Shown: piece after piece, positions 41,807 to 50,578 of the stretch
Position numbering within the stretch: the stretch's first letter is position 1
How the letters are laid out: every line of letters begins with the position of its first letter
NCBI GenBank assembly: GCA_942492735.1
Contig: OW818648.1
Coordinates: 1,674,001-1,738,000 of the forward strand
DNA: 64,000 nucleotides
Direction: 5' to 3'
Source of the DNA: Sporobacter sp942492735
GTDB taxonomy: Bacteria > Bacillota > Clostridia > Oscillospirales > Oscillospiraceae
Program-made: the position numbers and the translations under genes
Notes under the pieces: generated by a model
Database searches by the model: none
The model's input: only the letters and a program-made list of their open reading frames with translations
Told to the model about the DNA's origin: nothing

Positions 41807-42676
41807 TTATCTCTTTTCACCCATGAAGATTAAGCCGACTGCCCCGGGACCGGAATGGGCGCCGATACTCGGACTCACATCGTTCATGATAATCGGCTTG
41901 TCAGGAAGCTGTTCATGGACGAGCGCCTCTAAATATTTCGCATCATCGTCGGCATCTCCATGCACGATACAGATCGGGTCATCAGTATCCTTATATTTTC
42001 CGATACTGCTCATCATCTCATGACACAAGGCAGCTAAGGATTTCTTGCGGCCTCTGGTTGAACTGAGCGCGACAAGCTGGCCTTCTTGGTTGACATATAA
42101 AATTGGTTTGATGTTCATCACCGATCCGACGATGGCGGTTGTTTTGGATATTCGACCGCCGCGGTGGAGATGAAACAGGTCATTCACAGTAAAGCGTACG
42201 CAGAATTCCTGTTTATTTTCCTCAAGCCACTCGGCAACCTCGTCAATTGACTTGCCTTCTGCCCGCATGCGGGCTGCTTTTGTGATAAAAAGACCTTCAC
42301 CCAGCGATACATTTAACGTATCCAGCACAATGATTTTAGCGCCCGGATTCTCTTCACAGATTTCCAGCGCTCCTGTAACAACATTACTGCAGCCGCCGCT
42401 TAAGCTTGACGAAAAACTGATATGTAATACATCCTGCCCCTGATCAATATAGTTCTGAAACGTCCTGCGAATGACCTCGGGATTACTTGCCATGGTGATC
42501 GGCATTAAGCCTGTTCGCATTTTTTCATAAAATTCCTTTGGCGTCAGATTAACGTCGTCGCCGTAGGTAATTTCCTCCAAAACATAATAATGAGGAATAA
42601 TACCAATTTGATATTCTTCGATGAGATAATCAGGTAAATCGCAGTTTGAATCTGCAGTTATCACAAAATCCTTCAT
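41807..42676 (-). CDS. DegV family fatty-acid-binding protein
   Basis: A 289-residue DegV (FakB-like) protein that binds a single fatty acid and, in the Fak system, presents it to a FakA kinase. Seen are the N-terminal VITADSNCDLPDYL, the TMASNPEVI loop with the adjacent GQDVLHISFSSSLSGG, and the C-terminal ISPxxGAHSGPGAVGL type segment (DVSPSIGAHSGPGAVGLI). The ATG at 42676 follows GGAGG; upstream frame is not conserved. It is a single gene here with no fakA nearby. Confidence 0.93.
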   Translation of the reverse strand: MKDFVITADSNCDLPDYLIEEYQIGIIPHYYVLEEITYGDDVNLTPKEFYEKMRTGLMPITMASNPEVIRRTFQNYIDQGQDVLHISFSSSLSGGCSNVVTGALEICEENPGAKIIVLDTLNVSLGEGLFITKAARMRAEGKSIDEVAEWLEENKQEFCVRFTVNDLFHLHRGGRISKTTAIVGSVMNIKPILYVNQEGQLVALSSTRGRKKSLAALCHEMMSSIGKYKDTDDPICIVHGDADDDAKYLEALVHEQLPDKPIIMNDVSPSIGAHSGPGAVGLIFMGEKR

Positions 42677-42788
42677 GCATCTTTCCTCCCAAAAATGTTC
42701 ATAACTGAATATTACTAGAAGATAACCCTTTATGCAATGATTTCCTTTTATTGCATTGAGCGCGCCATAAAAAGACAACAAAAACAAT

Positions 42789-42816
42789 ACAGCGGTGAGA
42801 AGATCCTCACCGCTGT
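42789..42816 (-). terminator. Terminator of the BlaI/BlaR1/membrane protein operon
   Basis: ACAGCGGTGAG pairs with CTCACCGCTGT around six bases, followed on the minus strand by ATTGTTTTTG. Confidence 0.8.
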
Positions 42817-42942
42817 TAATATTGACTTAAAAAGAGACTGCTGTCGTTTGCGGCTGGGGCGAGGGTGCCTGGACAGCCTTTCTCGGTGCGTCGGCGCTCG
42901 TTTAGCGCATCGGCGTACGGCATTATAGGAGCGCGCGGGAAG

Positions 42943-45402
42943 CTAGCTGTATGTAGAAGTGAAGGACACCGGCGTGTGTGAGCTGAGTGCCCAGCCGATT
43001 TCTACAACAATGCCCGCATCGGCAAGACCGGCATCTGTTATATAAGCTTTGCCGACAATGACCGGAAGTTTGTCTGTGCTGATCTGGCGCAGCTTACCTG
43101 CAAGCGCGCTCCTGCCCTGAAGTGCGAGGATGTCAGCGAGTTCAGCGGCATCGAAGTATGTGCTGAAACCATTCTCATAAACGACGTACATAAAGGAAGC
43201 GGACGGGTAAAACGCCTCGTTGTCGAAGGCAAACGTATGCAGATGATGCAGAATCGTAAATTCACCACCCAGCGGGTTGTCGGAAGGCACCATAAAAACA
43301 TTTGATAACCCGTTTGCCACTGCGTCCTCTATAATCAGTCGGCGTTCCTCCAGTGCCTTCTTGAGCGGCAGCCGGTCGCCGTTGTCAAAGGTTATAAAAA
43401 TCCCATCAGCGCGGGTCGTATTGAGATAATACTTATAATCATCGAATTCGTAAATGAGTTCCCGGGGTCCCGTGCCGCCGTGGCTGTCCTCGATTTTTAG
43501 ACTTGTCAGCGTGTGCAGAATGTTCATGTAGGCCGCGACCGCCTGAGTACCGGCGCGGATATCGACGGTCAGAGCTTCATCAAACGGGTCATAGCCGCGT
43601 TTGGAAAGGCGCGCATAGTTCGGTGCTGAGTCCGGCGTGTCGCAGTGAACAATGAGCACACAGCCGCCCTCAATATCGTACCGCATGATCATAAAGCCCG
43701 AGCCGACGGCCTTGCCGTCAAACCGGTTAAAGTCCCGCAGCGTCAGGCTTTCGCCATTTCTCGCCAGGTCATAAACGTCATTTAGAGTCATCTGAGGCAG
43801 ACCTTCGGGTGCGCCGTCCCGCACCTTGAAAGCGCGCTCAAGGTCGGCGAGCGTGGTCTTATCCGTCTTTTGAAGTTTGTATATGCTCCAAAGCCAGTCA
43901 CCGTTCTGCTGGACGAGCCATATATCGCCGTCCATCTGATACAAGCGGTATTGCTGCCCCCCTTCGCCTATAAAGGCGGCATGCAGCCAGCGCTCCTTGT
44001 ACAGGGACAAATGGGGATACGGGAATGACTCAAGCATGAAGTCTGCTTTTGATGAGAGTTCGTCCTCTGCCACAGGCGTCTTTTCATACCGTGCCGGAAA
44101 TTGTGCTATGTCGCCCGTCCCGGTATTGGCGATGATCAGAGAAGCTGCGCCGATGCCATAGACATATGGTAGGCCTCCGAATTGGGATACTGAGCTGAGC
44201 GGGTTCATATACAGGCACTCGCTGAACGTATAGCAACCGAAAATATCATCCGCGGTATTCAATACGCCCACATCCCCGGTATTCGAGACGATTTCGTTCT
44301 CGGTATCCCGGTCCGCCATAGAAAAGCCGATTCCGGAGACGGCGATAATAGCGCAAACAATGAGCGACACGACAGTTGTCAGTTTGCCCGGGAAGCTTCC
44401 TTTTCTGCGTGCGGTACGGAGTATCAGCCATGTCGTCCCGCCTGCGAGCAGGATGACCAGAATATCCGCCGGCGCGAGTGAGATGAACGGCAATCCGTCA
44501 AAGAACCAGCACGTGCCGAAACGATAAAGGCCGCCTTCCATCATGGCCGCTTCGCCGAAGAACATGAGTAAAACGGCGGCGATTGAGACAAATACAGGCA
44601 ATCTGATTCCCAACCGTCTGCCTTTGCCGAGCAGGAAGCTGCCGATATAAACCCCGACGGCCGCGCCTAAAACAACAAAGAATAGGCAGGTAAGCACGGA
44701 CGCAAGCGGCGTCTGTATGGCTTCGGTCTGACGGAAGAACCCGGTGGTGTTGGCAAAAACACACAGTGCCGTGAGAGCCGCCGTGGATATTCCCTGCAAA
44801 ATGAGCGGTTTGGTTTTTGCGCGGTCACCTGAGCGCAGCATGCGCCCAATGCCGTAAACAAGACCGCAAATCATTGATATGAGGATTAAAGCAATCAGGT
44901 AATAGTGTATTTTGTACGTATTGTTTGCCATGATGTAGAGATAGCGGTCCTGTAACGCGTATTGAACCGATTGATCGACTGTCGGCGGTGAAGCAATGCA
45001 GAGGCTTGCCTGCCACGCGTCGACCGTGGCTGATGGGAGGCTTTGTGCCTGATTAATGGAGAACGTGGCTGCGTCGACAAGCGACATTCCGTCGGTGCGG
45101 AGCCGGATACGCTCGATTAACAGCTCGGCTGTGATAAAAACGGCGAAAGTGCCTGCGAATCCCACAGGGAGAGCAAAGCGTCCTGCTTTGAATAAAAGCG
45201 GCTGAAAAGCGGCGAAAAGTATCACGGCACAGCACATCGCCGTGTAGGGTACTATATATTTGGCATAGTGCTCCGGCGCGATCGCACCATTTACGACGCT
45301 GAGAAACGCCATACGCGCGCCGTTTACGAGCGGATAGGCCGACAGAACGAGCAAAGCAGCCAGAGATATGAAGAAAAATCGTTTGTATTCTTTGTTTATC
45401 AC
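42943..45402 (-). CDS. Large membrane protein of unknown function in a BlaR-type operon
   Basis: An 819-residue protein. The first ~375 residues hold about eight hydrophobic segments, with one extracellular-looking insert at about 100-165 (TDGMSLVDAATFSINQAQSL). The last ~440 residues form a large soluble domain, probably outside, beginning after SGIGFSMADRDTENEIVS. I recognise no family. It starts four bases after the M56 peptidase gene and is part of the same operon. By analogy with BlaR/BlaI systems it could be the effector or the sensed partner; this is inference. Confidence 0.7.
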   Translation of the reverse strand: MINKEYKRFFFISLAALLVLSAYPLVNGARMAFLSVVNGAIAPEHYAKYIVPYTAMCCAVILFAAFQPLLFKAGRFALPVGFAGTFAVFITAELLIERIRLRTDGMSLVDAATFSINQAQSLPSATVDAWQASLCIASPPTVDQSVQYALQDRYLYIMANNTYKIHYYLIALILISMICGLVYGIGRMLRSGDRAKTKPLILQGISTAALTALCVFANTTGFFRQTEAIQTPLASVLTCLFFVVLGAAVGVYIGSFLLGKGRRLGIRLPVFVSIAAVLLMFFGEAAMMEGGLYRFGTCWFFDGLPFISLAPADILVILLAGGTTWLILRTARRKGSFPGKLTTVVSLIVCAIIAVSGIGFSMADRDTENEIVSNTGDVGVLNTADDIFGCYTFSECLYMNPLSSVSQFGGLPYVYGIGAASLIIANTGTGDIAQFPARYEKTPVAEDELSSKADFMLESFPYPHLSLYKERWLHAAFIGEGGQQYRLYQMDGDIWLVQQNGDWLWSIYKLQKTDKTTLADLERAFKVRDGAPEGLPQMTLNDVYDLARNGESLTLRDFNRFDGKAVGSGFMIMRYDIEGGCVLIVHCDTPDSAPNYARLSKRGYDPFDEALTVDIRAGTQAVAAYMNILHTLTSLKIEDSHGGTGPRELIYEFDDYKYYLNTTRADGIFITFDNGDRLPLKKALEERRLIIEDAVANGLSNVFMVPSDNPLGGEFTILHHLHTFAFDNEAFYPSASFMYVVYENGFSTYFDAAELADILALQGRSALAGKLRQISTDKLPVIVGKAYITDAGLADAGIVVEIGWALSSHTPVSFTSTYS

Positions 45403-45406
45403 ACGA

Positions 45407-46363
45407 TCACCCCCTGAGCGCAGGATTTGTCATCAACACCAGCGCCACGGCCAGCAGAAACGCGCCTGACGCGACAGCGCCTATAATAGTCAACCGTTTG
45501 TAATTGAGCACATTAATAACGCGCACCTTGACACCGGAGCGCCCAAAAGCGCTGGAGATTAAGAACCGATTGGCAGCAGCAAAGCGTAAGAGGGTAGCGG
45601 CATAGGCTTTGCGCGCTGCCGTGTTATACCTGCCTTTTCTCAAAACCGCCTCGTCACAGGAAAGCTCCATATCGGTGAGAAAAGCCTTGAGCATCAACCA
45701 TATTAGAGGATTGAACCAGTGTACACAGGCAATGATGATGGCCAGCGACCGCCAAAGGTTGTCTAACCGCTGACGGTGGATATTCTCGTGCGCCAGCGTC
45801 ATCCTGCCGCCCGCGCTCGCCGGGTCAAGACCGGGCGGCAGGATGATCCTCGCGCGGAATACGCCCGTCAGTACCGGGGAGAGCAGCATATCTGAGCAGT
45901 AAAGGTTATCCTTCAAATGCACGGCCTTCCCGAGCTCTGTCAAAGTCAGAATGTATAAGATACATGCCGCAATCAGCGCCGCGGCCGCTGCAATTGCCCA
46001 TACAGTAGAACCGACGGAAAAAATCTGCCGGAGTGATTCGGTTTTGTATTCAATGGGCATGTAGCGCTCAGCCGTGCCGAGCATGTTCATGGCCGCCCAC
46101 TTTATCGTTCCGGATGCCGGAAGCACGCCTTGCGTTATTGTCTCGACAGTAATGAGCCGTTTGACCAGCCTGCCGGTGAAATTGAAGAGGCTCCAATTTG
46201 ACGACATTGAAAAAGGAAACACAAGACGCAAAAACGCCAGTATCCACAATGGGTAGACGATTCGCTTCGGCAGAGGTTTTATCAGCCGGATAAACAGCAG
46301 CGCGACGATGATAAAGCTGGACGCAAGACTCATGTTCAGGATAAAGTAGAAGACGTTGTCCAT
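45407..46363 (-). CDS. M56 family (BlaR1-type) membrane metallopeptidase
   Basis: A 318-residue membrane protease with four or five spans and the zinc-site motif H192-E-N-I-H196, plus the SCDEAVL segment that supplies the third ligand. BlaR1/MecR1 relatives cleave the partner BlaI repressor upon signal. It lacks the C-terminal penicillin-sensor domain, ending soon after a span near residue 300, so the signal is not a beta-lactam read by this protein itself. It lies nine bases after the BlaI-type gene. Confidence 0.9.
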   Translation of the reverse strand: MDNVFYFILNMSLASSFIIVALLFIRLIKPLPKRIVYPLWILAFLRLVFPFSMSSNWSLFNFTGRLVKRLITVETITQGVLPASGTIKWAAMNMLGTAERYMPIEYKTESLRQIFSVGSTVWAIAAAAALIAACILYILTLTELGKAVHLKDNLYCSDMLLSPVLTGVFRARIILPPGLDPASAGGRMTLAHENIHRQRLDNLWRSLAIIIACVHWFNPLIWLMLKAFLTDMELSCDEAVLRKGRYNTAARKAYAATLLRFAAANRFLISSAFGRSGVKVRVINVLNYKRLTIIGAVASGAFLLAVALVLMTNPALRG

Positions 46364-46372
46364 CGCATACCG

Positions 46373-46744
46373 TCACTCCTTCCTGCCATGTTCATCAATC
46401 AGCTTTTGCAGCTCGCTCACCTCTTTTGCAGACAGCGTCCCGTCGGACATGAAAGAAGAAAATAGCGCTTTGACCGACCCGCCGAAAAATGAGCGAATGA
46501 CTTCCTTGGCTTCCTCCCGCCCTGCTTCCTCGCGGCCAATCAGGGTATGGCAGACAAAGCCTGGGTTTGAGCGCTGTATCGCGCCCTTGTCAACCAGCTT
46601 CTTGATGACAGTGTAGGTCGTGTTTTTATTCCAGCCAATTTTTTCCGCCGCGAGAAGTGACAGATCCTTGGCGCTTGCGCCTTCGCGTTCCCACAGGAGC
46701 TCCATGAGCTTCAGCTCACCCTCGAACAGCTTTATTTTCATCAT
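46373..46744 (-). CDS. BlaI/MecI/CopY family repressor
   Basis: A 123-residue winged-helix repressor: LFEGELKLMELLWEREGASA, then GWNKNTTYTVIKKLVDKGAI as recognition helix and wing, then a C-terminal dimerisation helix with FFGGSVKALFSSFMSDG. Members are cleaved or released through a coupled M56 peptidase, encoded next. It begins the operon 46744-42943. Two dyads upstream (46757-46772 and 46784-46799) fit as operators. Confidence 0.93.
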   Translation of the reverse strand: MMKIKLFEGELKLMELLWEREGASAKDLSLLAAEKIGWNKNTTYTVIKKLVDKGAIQRSNPGFVCHTLIGREEAGREEAKEVIRSFFGGSVKALFSSFMSDGTLSAKEVSELQKLIDEHGRKE

Positions 46745-46756
46745 GTCGGCACCTCG

Positions 46757-46799
46757 GACTATCGTAATAGTTTGCGACTTTCAGACTACCACGATAGTC
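46757..46799 (-). promoter_or_regulatory. Two operator dyads of the BlaI-type repressor
   Basis: GACTATCGTAATAGTT (46757-46772) and GACTACCACGATAGTC (46784-46799) are imperfect palindromes with the same ACTA...TAGT arms, 13-40 bases before the repressor ATG. This matches the paired-operator arrangement of BlaI-type systems. Confidence 0.75.
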
Positions 46800-46840
46800 C
46801 GGCGCTGTCAAGAGGTGCTTTGAAAATGTCGGCACGATAC

Positions 46841-46871
46841 GAAAAGGCCTGAAAACAATAATTTTCAGGCC
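46841..46871 (-). terminator. Terminator of the 134-residue membrane protein gene
   Basis: GGCCTGAAAA pairs with TTTTCAGGCC and is followed on the minus strand by TTTTC. Confidence 0.7.
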
Positions 46872-46892
46872 CATGGTTATTCTGTTGTATCT

Positions 46893-47297
46893 TTACCTCA
46901 CGTTAATTTTAGTCTGGATTCTTTTATATATATTGTATGCCGCAGGGACAATAAACAAACAAAGAAAGATGATTGATTCCGGCGGAATCTCCAGTATAAA
47001 GCGCTTCCGGAATAAAAAGAAATTATATGTGATAAATACTGCGGCTGAACACAAATCAGTAACGATTTTGGTTGAAATTAAAGCGCGGCGGTGGTGAGAT
47101 TGCCTGAAGATAATCAACAAGCAGACGATCAAGGGGCCGGCAATGTTCGTCATGATGAGCGGATAAAAATAGTACGCGTAACTCTTATAAAGAAGGGAGA
47201 AATAGTTTTTAAGCTCAATATCAGCAATAAGCAGAGCTAAGCATAGGACATTGACAATAATATAAACAATATCCGGTTTCTTCTTCATCATGCGCAT
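46893..47297 (-). CDS. Four-span membrane protein of unknown function
   Basis: A 134-residue hydrophobic protein with about four transmembrane segments (IVYIIVNVLCLALLIADI, YYFYPLIMTNIAGPLIVCLL, SAAVFITYNFFLF and IIFLCLFIVPAAYNIY). No motif is recognised and no operon partner is evident. The stretch 47298-47652 upstream is AT-rich and holds only promoter-like sequences. Confidence 0.6.
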   Translation of the reverse strand: MRMMKKKPDIVYIIVNVLCLALLIADIELKNYFSLLYKSYAYYFYPLIMTNIAGPLIVCLLIIFRQSHHRRALISTKIVTDLCSAAVFITYNFFLFRKRFILEIPPESIIFLCLFIVPAAYNIYKRIQTKINVR

Positions 47298-47507
47298 ATT
47301 CCTTTATGTTTTGATAATAAGATATACAAATGATTTTGCCAATACAAATTTATCCATAAAATTACACATATATTAATACTTGGATATTATTATACATAAT
47401 TATATCTAAACCTGCAATAGAAAATCACAAAATAAATATATTGGCAATGACAAAGTGCGGCCATCTATTGACATGCTATTATGTTATTTTTAACCAAATA
47501 AACTGAC

Positions 47508-47536
47508 TTGACAAATTGAACTATCTGTATTATTGT
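47508..47536 (+). promoter_or_regulatory. Promoter of the radical SAM gene
   Basis: TTGACA (47508-47513) and TATTGT (47531-47536) with a 17-base spacer, 117 bases before the start codon. Confidence 0.5.
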
Positions 47537-47652
47537 ATTAATGTAATAATACAAATTTTTAATGATATTTTAACATACTTTCAATTTTCTTTTGCACATA
47601 ATGCGTTAGTATTCATATAATGACTTTAATGAGAATTATTTGGGGTGTCTAC

Positions 47653-48738
47653 ATGGAAAACTTCGCAGAGTATTTAAATAACGGTGTAGAGATCATCGTG
47701 AAGCAGGCGCTCAAATCGACGCTCAAAAACCCGAAGGAGAGCGCCTTTATCCTGAAATATATGAGCGCCCAGCAAAAGGCGTCAAAAAGGCGGCTCCAGG
47801 CTGAAGAAGAATGCGTCCATATTCCGCCGTTTCTCATCGCCAGCATTTCAGCCCAGTGCAATCTCTTCTGTTCCGGATGCTATGCGCGCGCCAACAACAG
47901 CATCAGTGAAACGATTTGCAGTCAGCAGCTCGATGACAGCGAATGGGAGCGCGTTTTCAGCGAAGCAGCGGAGCTGGGAATTGCTTTCATCCTTTTAGCG
48001 GGTGGCGAGCCTTTTCTGCGCAAAAATGTCATCAGCGCGGCGGCGGGTTATTCCGATATCGTTTTTCCGGTGTTCACAAACGGAACGATGTTTGATGATG
48101 ACTACATAAGCCTCTTCGATAAAAACCGTAATTTGGTGCCTATTTTAAGCCTGGAGGGCAATATGGTACAAACAAACGCGCGGCGCGGTGAGGGTGTCTA
48201 TACAAAGCTCACGGATGCCATGACGAAGCTGAACGACAAAGGCATACTGTTCGGCGCGTCAATCACCGTCACCAAGCAGAATCTCGTCAGCGTAACCGAT
48301 GCGGCATATATAAAGACACTATATGACTTCGGGTGTAAGGTCGTCATTTTTGTGGAATATGTCGCCGTTTCTGACGCAGCCGCTGAAGCGGCTCCGGATG
48401 CGGAGGACCGCGCCATGCTCTTGAAGCGCCAGGATGGTCTGCGGGTGACATTTGACGATATGCTTCTGATTGCTTTTCCGGGGGATGAAGAGGAATTCGG
48501 CGGCTGCCTTGCTGCCGGAAGAGGATTTTTTCATATTAACCCTTCGGGTGATGCGGAGCCGTGTCCGTTCTCGCCATTTTCAGATACGAGCCTAAAAACG
48601 AGCACACTGAAAGATGCGCTCAAATCGCCATTGTTCCAGAAGCTGAATCTCGGTGGTTTCCTGGCGGGTGAGCATCTCGGCGGCTGCACGCTGTTTAACA
48701 GGGAAGCGGAGATTAAAGAACTTGTGTGCAAGAAATGA
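47653..48738 (+). CDS. Radical SAM protein with SPASM-like C-terminus
   Basis: A 361-residue radical SAM enzyme. The 4Fe-4S cluster motif is C69-x3-C73-x2-C76 in SAQCNLFCSGCYARA, followed by the GGEP motif (LLAGGEPFLRK). The C-terminal part holds further cysteines (FGGCLAAG, AEPCPFSPF, GGCTLF, LVCKK) with INPSGDAEPCPF, like an auxiliary cluster (SPASM) region. The ATG at 47653 has TGGGGTG upstream. No peptide substrate is encoded beside it, so the reaction is unknown. It converges with the HMA-like gene. Confidence 0.9.
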   Translation: MENFAEYLNNGVEIIVKQALKSTLKNPKESAFILKYMSAQQKASKRRLQAEEECVHIPPFLIASISAQCNLFCSGCYARANNSISETICSQQLDDSEWERVFSEAAELGIAFILLAGGEPFLRKNVISAAAGYSDIVFPVFTNGTMFDDDYISLFDKNRNLVPILSLEGNMVQTNARRGEGVYTKLTDAMTKLNDKGILFGASITVTKQNLVSVTDAAYIKTLYDFGCKVVIFVEYVAVSDAAAEAAPDAEDRAMLLKRQDGLRVTFDDMLLIAFPGDEEEFGGCLAAGRGFFHINPSGDAEPCPFSPFSDTSLKTSTLKDALKSPLFQKLNLGGFLAGEHLGGCTLFNREAEIKELVCKK

Positions 48739-48751
48739 GAAATTTATGTAA

Positions 48752-48769
48752 AACCGGCCATTGGCCGGC
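48752..48769. terminator. Short hairpin between convergent genes
   Basis: CCGGCC and GGCCGG pair around ATT. It is followed by T-rich sequence within 11 bases on the plus strand. Confidence 0.5.
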
Positions 48770-48780
48770 TGCGCTTTTTA

Positions 48781-48990
48781 CTATTCGTAGACGATTTTGA
48801 GTCCGGAGTCCTCAATACAGCTTTTAATCACGTTTTCTGTCGCCGGCGTATTGTAATCGATTTTGATGGTACCGGTTGTCAAATTGACACCCACCTGGTT
48901 CACGCCGTCTATTTTGTTGAGCGCGTTTTTGATTTGCGTTTTAGTCTCCTTGTTCTGTATGCCGGAGACACCGCAGAGCATTGTTTCCAT
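48781..48990 (-). CDS. Heavy-metal-associated-like domain lacking the metal cysteines
   Basis: A 69-residue protein with the ferredoxin-like HMA fold order: VSGIQNKETKTQIKNALNKI, then VGVNLTTGTIKIDYN, then a C-terminal helix and strand. In metal-binding members the first loop is MxCxxC; here it reads GIQNKET, so copper or zinc binding is not expected. It may be a structural or regulatory relic. It converges with the radical SAM gene across the hairpin at 48752-48769. Confidence 0.75.
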   Translation of the reverse strand: METMLCGVSGIQNKETKTQIKNALNKIDGVNQVGVNLTTGTIKIDYNTPATENVIKSCIEDSGLKIVYE

Positions 48991-49022
48991 ATAGCGATCC
49001 TCTCAGATATATTAATATAAAC

Positions 49023-49190
49023 TCAGTTCTTCTCATGCTTGCTGTCATGGACGCCTAATTTGTTGCCGTCGATTATGCCAATGTCCTTATTATCCCGAGG
49101 CTCTATTTTACGGAGCTCGGGATTCGTCTTTTTTTGGTCTCTTTTCCTGTTCTTATTGTTATTGATGATGCACTCCCCCAATTCATATTG
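49023..49190 (-). CDS. Possible small charged protein (start codon unclear)
   Basis: The reading frame ends RDNKDIGIIDGNKLGVHDS followed by KHEKN and is strongly charged, as in a small soluble protein of about 50 residues. A GGGGGAG site lies about seven bases before an ATC codon, with no normal start at the right distance. Either a rare start is used, the start lies upstream at a TTG, or the gene is damaged. The opposite strand also has a long frame here, but its composition is that of a shadow. Confidence 0.35.
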   Translation of the reverse strand, partial: QYELGECIINNNKNRKRDQKKTNPELRKIEPRDNKDIGIIDGNKLGVHDSKHEKN

Positions 49191-49365
49191 CGGGTTTAGT
49201 ATTGATGAAATCGATTGTATTATGCGACAGCAGGTCGACGCAAAAGGGCTGCCCAACCTCATTAAAGCGGACAATGTGCAGTTCTTTGTCATGATTCGTT
49301 ATACATATTCATTAAAAAACACGAATGTTTGTATGATTCTAATAAAAAACAATTGGATTTTTTAT

Positions 49366-49394
49366 TTGATTTTGAAAGTCTTTCCTTGTATAAT
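49366..49394 (+). promoter_or_regulatory. Promoter of the first UroD-fold paralogue
   Basis: TTGATT (49366-49371) and TATAAT (49389-49394) with a 17-base spacer. The bases around the -10 box, CCTTG before and GAGGC after, resemble the dyad around the -10 box at 52203-52222. Confidence 0.7.
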
Positions 49395-49456
49395 GAGGCA
49401 AGTTGTATTGTGTCACATTGACACACATTAATTATGAACCAAAATGGAGGTTTAAA

Positions 49457-50530
49457 ATGGCAATACCGAAGTTCGATCCTGCAGAACTACAGGAAAAAGG
49501 CAGATTTCCTGGGATGTTCGGAAATCCTGATGTTATCATCTACAGTTTCCCGGTTTCGTCGAAAGAGGCATATGCTGCGTTATATAACAAAAAGCCGATC
49601 TGGCAGATTACATCAATGGAATCAATGATGTTCTCACCAAAATGCAATCCCGACAACATCGCCCGCGGCTTTGTCTACGACGGCACGCGGACGCCGCCGT
49701 CAGGCGGCACGGACATGTTCGGCATTGAGTGGGAGTATGTCCCGCAGGTAGGCGGGTCCATGGTGCGTCCGGGAAAACCATTTATTGAGGACGCCAACGA
49801 AATCAAAGATAAGCTTGTATGGCCGGATATCGAGAAGTGGGATTGGGAAGGCTGCGCCAAGGCCAATGTTGAGTATCTTTCCAGCCCGCAGTTTAATGTC
49901 TGCTGGTTTTTGAACGGTTGGTATGAGCGGTTGATTTCCTTCATGGATTTTGAAGGTGCCATCGTCGCGCTGATTGACGAGGATCAGCAAGACGCCGTAA
50001 AGGACTTCTTTGATAAGCTCTCCGACCTCTATATCAGGATTTTTGACAAGTACATTACATATTTCCCGCAGATAGATGGTTTCTGCATTCACGATGACTG
50101 GGGCTCACAGAAAGAGACCTTCTTCTCACCGGCAACGGCAGAGGAGATGATCGTGCCTTACATGAAGCGCGTCACAGATTTCCTGCATTCCAAGGGTAAG
50201 TTCTGCGAGCTGCACAGCTGCGGACAGCTCTTAAAGCAGGTTCCGAACATGATCGCTGCAGGCTGGGATTCCTGGTTCCCACAGATGATGAACGACTCGG
50301 CAAAAATTTATGAGCTGTACGGTGATAAAATCATCGTCGGCGTTATCCCCGAACCGTTTGATCCGGCGACAACATCTGAAGAAGATCAGAGAACGATGGC
50401 AAGAGCATATGCCGATAAGTACTGCAGACCGGACAAGCCGTCCTTTTTCAACATATATGCAGGTGCTGTTTTAACGCCCGCTTACAGGGAAGAGCTCTAC
50501 AAGCAGTCCCGCATCAACTACAGCAAATAA
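49457..50530 (+). CDS. UroD-fold methyltransferase-like protein, paralogue A
   Basis: A 357-residue protein of the uroporphyrinogen decarboxylase superfamily. The ATG at 49457 follows TGGAGG. Characteristic stretches are DMFGIEWEYVPQVGGSMVRP (86-105), VWPDIEKWDWEG, and the H253-S-C255-G zinc-type motif in FCELHSCGQL, as in MtaA/MtbA methyltransferases. It ends in KQSRINYSK, shared by paralogues B and C. The DDWGSQKETFF segment (213-223) is also shared with the first gene of the window in part. It may demethylate or re-methylate a corrinoid or cofactor; no corrinoid protein is nearby. It is transcribed alone and converges with a transporter gene. Confidence 0.88.
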   Translation: MAIPKFDPAELQEKGRFPGMFGNPDVIIYSFPVSSKEAYAALYNKKPIWQITSMESMMFSPKCNPDNIARGFVYDGTRTPPSGGTDMFGIEWEYVPQVGGSMVRPGKPFIEDANEIKDKLVWPDIEKWDWEGCAKANVEYLSSPQFNVCWFLNGWYERLISFMDFEGAIVALIDEDQQDAVKDFFDKLSDLYIRIFDKYITYFPQIDGFCIHDDWGSQKETFFSPATAEEMIVPYMKRVTDFLHSKGKFCELHSCGQLLKQVPNMIAAGWDSWFPQMMNDSAKIYELYGDKIIVGVIPEPFDPATTSEEDQRTMARAYADKYCRPDKPSFFNIYAGAVLTPAYREELYKQSRINYSK

Positions 50531-50542
50531 CGAGATCACATT

Positions 50543-50570
50543 ACAGGGGTTGCCTTTCGGCAACCCCTGT
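50543..50570. terminator. Bidirectional terminator
   Basis: ACAGGGGTTGCC pairs with GGCAACCCCTGT around TTTC, between the convergent UroD-fold gene A and the transporter gene. Confidence 0.85.
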
Positions 50571-50578
50571 ATGATATA

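Noticed and set aside
49039..49431. 130-codon plus-strand frame before UroD-fold paralogue A
   Set aside because: It lies across the promoter of paralogue A and has the hydrophobic runs expected of a mirror of the charged minus-strand frame.
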